A stretch of 64,000 bases of DNA from Symbiodinium natans (taxonomy: Eukaryota > Sar > Dinophyceae > Suessiales > Symbiodiniaceae): the NCBI GenBank assembly GCA_905221605.1, contig CAJNDS010002238.1, forward strand, positions 365,001 through 429,000. The letters run 5' to 3'. The notes beneath the pieces are model-generated. The model saw only the letters and a list, made by a program, of their open reading frames with translations. It was not told the DNA's origin and ran no database searches. Below, one piece after another: positions 59,529 through 64,000 of this stretch. A program made the position numbers and the translations under genes. The first letter of the stretch is position 1. The number at the start of each line of letters is the position of its first letter.

Positions 59529-59610
59529 GGGGGGGGGGGGGGGGGGGAGGGGGGGGGAAAGGGCCAGAATTTGCCGGGCATGGGGGGTTGTGGGGGGGTG
59601 GGGGAGGGGG
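59439..59610. repeat. poly-G tract
   Basis: About 120 bases of G broken by single A, with a second G-rich part to about 59610. It mirrors the poly-C tract at 49628. Confidence 0.97.
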
Positions 59611-59895
59611 GGTTTTTGGAGGGGTTTTGCCAAAGGAGCCCTGCGTCCCGCCGGGGTCGACGGACCCTAAACCCTAAACCCTAAATCCTAAACCCCGAAA
59701 TCCTAAACCCGAAGCCCGAAACCCGAAACCCGAAACCCTAAACCCTGCAACCCTAGTCCCTTAACCCTGCCTGTTTGGAGTGATGTTTTTTCAGACTCTC
59801 TGTAGCTTGGAGCTCCACTGTCTGTAGCCCCAAGGACTTCAGGGATGAAGAGCTTACGGTTTAGGGTCGAGAGCCGCTTGCAATGCTCATGTAAG

Positions 59896-60010
59896 GATTT
59901 AGGGTTTAGGGTTTGTAGGGTTTAGGGTTTAGGGTTTAGGGTTTGTAGGGTTTGTAGGGTTTGTAGGGTTTGTAGGGTGGGTTTGTATAGGGTTTGTGTA
60001 GGGTTTGTAT
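59896..60010 (+). repeat. TTTGTAGGG (9-bp) array
   Basis: TTTAGGG units pass into GTTTGTAGG nonamers and then GTGTAGGG/GTATAGGG variants. Confidence 0.92.
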
Positions 60011-61145
60011 AGGGTTGCGTAGGGCTTGCAGGGGTTCGGTTTTACGGAGTCAGGGCTTGAGGCCATGTGTGGGGATCTTCAGTACAGAAAGTCACACACG
60101 CAAGTCCTGGAATGTGATCTTGCATCCCCCGACACTTGGGATTAGCAGATACTTGGGACTCGGTTCATCATGGGGATCAGAGTAGGGGGTACGATAATCC
60201 CTACGAAGGACTGCTAGAAAAAGGGTGGAACATCCCAACTTGGGACCTCGGTAGTCTTGGAAGTGAGGGTTTGGGGCGGTACGTGCCGACGCAGTTCCCG
60301 GTTGGGGGTGTCGGCTGCTAGTGCCTTCAGCTTAGGGGTTGACCTGTTGGCTGTTTTGTCTGGAACAATGTGCAGGGTTGGGGGATCCTGGCAGTGAATA
60401 GCTTTCTCCTCTGCTTTGGCGACTGATCTATGTCTCAGGTCGATCAGATCAAGCAGCATCTGATCGCGTATAGACCCACGGCTTTGAATGGGTAGCTGCA
60501 AGGGTCCCAGTATCTGCAGAGGAAGAGGCGACCAACCCCTGGACTCCAAAACCTGAAAGAACAGACGCTCGAATTTCAAGACTCAAGACCATGCCTGAGA
60601 TACTGGGACCTGTAGGCTTATTCGTGAGCTTATGGACACCAGCCGGCCCTTTTCCCACTCACGCGCAGGTGTAGTCCTACATTGTACAACCCGATTTTCA
60701 TCCTGAGCCACCTAAGCCCAGGGAACCCCCAAAGTTAAGCCTAAACTCTAAACTTCAAAGGATCTCTTCGTGTCGGATTCCTGCAGTAGCTTCTGAGTGC
60801 GTGCTATCCGTGCTTAGGACCTGAAACCTATGACACCTATGAGCCCTAAACCCCAATTCAGTAGTGTTTCCATCTTGGGCTGGGAAGGCTCGCTGGGTGC
60901 GACTGCCTTTGCTGTACAGCGCAAGGAAGCAGCTCCGTCAAAAGCGCGAGGTGCGCCGATGTGCCAATTGCTAGGCCCTGAGCCCCAAACCCGTATGGGA
61001 CTGAAACCCTCAACACTCAGCCGCCCCAAACCCTCCCCGCCCCAAACCGTGGGCCCTGAGCCCCCCTAAGTTGCCAAGCAACTTCTTCCCAAAACCCTCA
61101 ACCCTAAACTAAACCCTAGTTTAGGGTTGGGGGATCAGGGTTCAA
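60011..61145. other. intergenic sequence, no gene seen
   Basis: At 60190-60240 a segment (GATAATCCCTACGAAGGACT ... GGAACATCCCAA) matches one end of the inverted-repeat element at 61921. No convincing coding region was found on either strand. Confidence 0.5.
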
Positions 61146-61153
61146 GTCCCTAA

Positions 61154-61416
61154 GCCCCCAGGCCTAAACCCTAAACCCTAAACCCTAAACCCTAAACCCT
61201 AAACCCTAAACCCTAAACCCTAAACCCTAAACCCTAAACCCTAAACCCTAAACCCCTAAACCCTAAACCCTAAACCCTAAACCCTAAACCCTAAACCCTA
61301 AACCCTAAACCCTAAACCCTAAACCCTAAACCCTAAACCCTAAACCCTAAACCCTAAACCCTAAACCCTAAACCCTAAACCCTAACCCTAAACCCTAAAC
61401 CCTAAACCCTAAACCC
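61154..61416 (-). repeat. long CCCTAAA array
   Basis: About 37 near-perfect units. Confidence 0.97.
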
Positions 61417-61435
61417 CTCAACATACGCCCCGAAG

Positions 61436-61498
61436 GAGCTCCTCAAGATGCTTCAGACGGCCGACGCGGTGCACTCCCAAGACCTCTCCAGCACCCAG
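61436..61498 (+). CDS. probable exon, unknown gene
   Basis: CCCGAAG acceptor directly after a CCCTAAA array, then ELLKMLQTADAVHSQDLSST and Q. A TTTAGGG-type array follows, the arrangement seen around true exons. The donor is uncertain (GT at 61469 or later). Confidence 0.5.
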
Positions 61499-61650
61499 GG
61501 TTCAGGGTTCAGGGTTTAGGCCTTATGTAGGGTTTAGGGTTTAGGGTTGAGGGTTCAGGGTTTCGGCTTTGTTTAGGGATTCGGGTTTAGGGTTGAGGGT
61601 TCAGGGTTTAGGGTTGAGGGTTTAGGGTTTAGGGTTTAGGGTTTGGAGGG
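61497..61650 (+). repeat. TTTAGGG/TTCAGGG array
   Basis: Degenerate units with TTGAGGG and TTCAGGG variants. Confidence 0.9.
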
Positions 61651-61678
61651 CCAAGTGACAAACGCCTGAACCTTATAG

Positions 61679-61717
61679 GCTCTGGCGAAGAGCAAGATCG
61701 AGGTGGATAAGCTGCAG
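61679..61717 (+). CDS. probable exon, unknown gene
   Basis: CTTATAG acceptor; reads ALAKSKIEVDKLQ; donor TGCAG|GC. Same rules as the two genes above. Probably the same gene as the exon at 61436; a coiled coil is likely. Confidence 0.5.
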
Positions 61718-61734
61718 GCGGAGGAGACAGCAGG

Positions 61735-61778
61735 GGTTTAGGGTTTAGGGTTTGGGGTTTAGGGTTTAGGGTTTAGGG
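61735..61778 (+). repeat. TTTAGGG array
   Basis: Six units, 18 bp after the GC donor. Confidence 0.92.
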
Positions 61779-61920
61779 GTGTGTTGGAATCCTCAAAGAA
61801 GGTTCTTGCAAACCCTGCAAGTCCTCAGAGGAGCACCCTCAGAACCCTGAACTTTAAGCCTTCAACCCGTAGGTTGGACCCTGAACTGTAAGCATTTCAA
61901 GCCTCAACCCCTAGCAAGCT

Positions 61921-62024
61921 TTGGGATGTTCCCCATTATACTAGCAGTCCTTGGTAGGAGTTTTTTCTAGGGGGGGTGCTATAATCCCTCTTGAGGACCG
62001 TTAGTATACGGGGGAACATCCCAA
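61921..62024. mobile_element. 104-bp inverted-repeat element (MITE-like)
   Basis: The left arm TTGGGATGTTCCCCATTATA-CTAGCAGTCCTT mirrors the right arm AAGGACTGCTAG-type sequence (GAGGACCGTTAGTATACGGG-GGAACATCCCAA). About 38 bp pair with few mismatches around a roughly 25-bp centre. No coding capacity; a non-autonomous DNA transposon is the likely identity. Confidence 0.75.
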
Positions 62025-62066
62025 CCCAAGCTTCGCAAGGGTTTACCCAAGACAAAGCAGGATTAG

Positions 62067-62325
62067 TAATGTCGCAGTATAGCAACGGCAAGCAAAACGC
62101 AGTGCAAGCATTTGTCGGTTCGATGGTTCTTCTTTCGGCTTCTAGCAAAGACCTGGGGGTTCTTGCCTCTAGGCGCTGCTGTGCAGTGGCTTTTGCAGTA
62201 CTCGTTGTAGGGGGTTTAGGGTTTGCTGGTGATGTTGGTCGCTTGCAGGCGTCTTAGGCTTTCCAAAAATCTGGGGTGAGGTGACAAGACGGCTTCAGGT
62301 TTCCAAGTGTCGCCGAGGCGGCATC
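62067..62325 (+). other. 5' flank shared with RCC1 copy at 8027
   Basis: Aligns by eye with 7804-8026. Here a GGTTTAGGG-type unit (about 62211-62223) appears where the other copy has unrelated bases. Confidence 0.6.
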
Positions 62326-63816
62326 ATGTCGATTTCAGTCCATGTGCACCTCCTGAGTGGCAAGAGTGTGTCTTTGGCAACGGAGCCAGAAGAGTCTGTC
62401 ACCAGCTTGTGCCACAAAGCCCGGGGAGCACTGAGAGCTGGCAAGGGAAGGCTGCTGACAACCTCTGGAGATGCGCTGGCCGGAGGTACAGTCAAGCAAG
62501 CACGTTTACAAGACAACGACGTGCTGACCCTGCATGTCGGACAGGTTCGCCTTAGAGCTTTGAAGTCCGCTTTGATAGGAGAATCTGCCTTTGCTGCACT
62601 CCTGGGTGATGGATGTGTGGTGACCTGGGGTTCTGTCCGATTTGGCGGCGACAGTAGTGCCGTACAAGAGCAGCTCGAGAACGTGCAGCAGGTGCAAGCT
62701 TCCGCTGGCGCGTTTGCGGCAATTCTGGCTGATGGATGCGTGGTGACCTGGGGCGATGCTGGATATGGTGGCGACAGCAGTGCCGTACAAGAGCAGCTCA
62801 AGAACGTGCAGCAGGTGCAAGCTTCTGAACGGGCGTTTGCTGCGATCCGGGCTGATGGATCTGTGGTGACCTGGGGCGATGCTGGATTCGGAGGTGACAG
62901 CAGTGCCGTAGAAGAGCAGCTTAAGAACGCGCAGCACGTGCAAGCTTCTACTTACGCTTTTGCAGCGATCCGAGCTGATGGATGTGTTGTGACTTGGGGC
63001 GATGCCGGATTCGGAGGCAACAGCAACGCCATAGAAGAGCAGCTCGAGAACGTGAAACAGGTGCAACCTTCTGTTCGGACGTTTGCTGCGATCCGGGCTG
63101 ATGGATGTGTGGTGACCTGGGGCGATGCTGAACTCGGAGGTGACAGCAGTGCCGTAAAAGAGCAGCTCAAGAATGTGAAGCAAGTGCAAGCTTCTTCAGT
63201 GGCGTTTGCTGCGATCCGGGCTGATGGATCTGTAGTGACCTGGGGCGATGCTGAATTCGGAGGTGGCAGCAGTGCCGTAAGAGAGCAGCTCAAGAATGTG
63301 CAGCAAGTGCAAGCTTCTGACGGGGCTTTTGCTGCGATCCGGGCTGATGGATCTGTCGTGACCTGGGGCCATGCTAGTTATGGTGGCGATAGCAGTGCCG
63401 TACAAGAGCAGCTCAAGAACGTGCAGCAGGTGCAAGCTTCTGAACGGGCATTTGCTGCGATCCTGGCTGATGGATCTGTCGTGACCTGGGGCCATGCTGG
63501 TTACGGTGGCGACAGCAGTGGCGTACAAGAGCAGCTCACGAACGTGCAGCAGGTACAAGCTTCAAGGTCAGCTTTTGCTGCACTCCGGGCTGATGGGTCT
63601 GTGGTGACCTGGGGCCATGCTGGTTGTGGCGGTGACAGCAGTGCCGTAGAAGAGCAGCTTGAGAACGTGCAGCAGGTGCAAGCTTCTTCTGGGGCCTTTG
63701 CTGCGATCCGGGCTGATGGATTTGTGGTGACTTGGGGTTTTGCTGAATGTGGTGGCGACAGCAGCGCCCTACAAGACCAACTGAGGCGGACAGCGGATCC
63801 TCCGACTTACATGTAG
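62326..63816 (+). CDS. ubiquitin-like plus ten RCC1/BLIP-II-type repeats
   Basis: 496 codons from the ATG at 62326, intronless. The N-terminal ubiquitin-like domain (SISVHVHLLSGKSVSLATEP; GRLLTTSG; DVLTLHVGQ) is followed by ten 41-residue repeats with the VVTWG motif and GGDSSAVQEQLKNVQQVQAS. It ends (AD)PPTYM and TAG. Differences from the copy at 46591 concentrate at the four residues after VVTWG and the triplet after QAS; the rest of the repeat is nearly invariant. It probably forms a beta-propeller. Function unknown. Confidence 0.9.
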   Translation: MSISVHVHLLSGKSVSLATEPEESVTSLCHKARGALRAGKGRLLTTSGDALAGGTVKQARLQDNDVLTLHVGQVRLRALKSALIGESAFAALLGDGCVVTWGSVRFGGDSSAVQEQLENVQQVQASAGAFAAILADGCVVTWGDAGYGGDSSAVQEQLKNVQQVQASERAFAAIRADGSVVTWGDAGFGGDSSAVEEQLKNAQHVQASTYAFAAIRADGCVVTWGDAGFGGNSNAIEEQLENVKQVQPSVRTFAAIRADGCVVTWGDAELGGDSSAVKEQLKNVKQVQASSVAFAAIRADGSVVTWGDAEFGGGSSAVREQLKNVQQVQASDGAFAAIRADGSVVTWGHASYGGDSSAVQEQLKNVQQVQASERAFAAILADGSVVTWGHAGYGGDSSGVQEQLTNVQQVQASRSAFAALRADGSVVTWGHAGCGGDSSAVEEQLENVQQVQASSGAFAAIRADGFVVTWGFAECGGDSSALQDQLRRTADPPTYM

Positions 63817-64000
63817 TAGTCCAGTGTTAAGGTCCTCCATCTTGCACATCTAATATAGTAGCTATAAATACATGGAAGTTTGTGAGGAACCGAAATCGGC
63901 CGCTATTCCAAAGCCCAATGAACCCCAAAACCTCCCATTTTTGCCGAATTCCCCAGAGCCAGCCTCTACAAGACTATCTGTGGGGATCCTGGAATAGGTC
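63817..64000. other. 3' flank of RCC1 copy
   Basis: Shares GGAACCGAAATCGGC, AAAGCCCAATG and CCGAATTCCCCAGAGCCAGC with the flanks of the other copies. The window ends here. Confidence 0.65.

Overview
The window looks like nuclear DNA of a dinoflagellate, probably of the Symbiodiniaceae/Suessiales kind. Four things point that way. Telomere-type TTTAGGG/CCCTAAA repeats run through the whole 64 kb in both orientations, so this is not a chromosome end. Introns mostly start with GC (some GA or GT) and end in AG followed by G, as reported for dinoflagellates. There is a very large single-ORF Copia retroelement and several copies of an intronless ubiquitin-like/RCC1-repeat gene. No rRNA, tRNA, CRISPR array or bacterial-style operon was seen.

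All genes read on the + strand. (1) About 2.2-18.0 kb holds at least 13 tiny exons (23-56 bp) that join in phase and read as the hinge-to-coiled-coil part of the cohesin subunit SMC3. Its start lies upstream of the window, and the C-terminal ATPase half was not found. (2) About 20.3-58.9 kb holds about 21 exons (21-86 bp) that join in phase into an SPFH/flotillin-like protein with a TGA stop at 58907-58909. (3) Two further exon-like pieces at 61.4-61.7 kb belong to an unrecognised gene. The introns are packed with telomere-type arrays. In most of them a TTTAGGG array follows the donor and a CCCTAAA array precedes the acceptor, so the two ends of one intron are complementary.

Other elements sit inside those introns. 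A Copia element (21410-32221) with near-identical LTRs interrupts a CCCTAAA array in a flotillin intron. It encodes a 3389-residue polyprotein with Gag, zinc knuckle, protease, integrase, reverse transcriptase and RNase H. It also carries unexpected domains: one resembling the C-terminal domain of RapZ, one resembling the ExoX C-terminal domain, a coiled coil plus SR-rich tract, and an Fe(II)/2-oxoglutarate dioxygenase-like domain of TET/JBP type between integrase and reverse transcriptase. Four copies of the ubiquitin-like/RCC1 gene are present: frameshifted (8.0-8.7 kb), 5'-truncated (44.3-45.1 kb), intact (46.6-48.1 kb) and intact (62.3-63.8 kb). Three of the four lie inside introns of the SMC3 and flotillin genes.

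The rest is telomere-type arrays with locally homogenised variant units, microsatellites (TATG, GT, GAAT, GA, GAA, poly-C, poly-G) and small inverted-repeat elements, one of which encloses a TTTAGGG array. Exon calls come from reading the sequence and matching remembered family patterns. No search or transcript was available.
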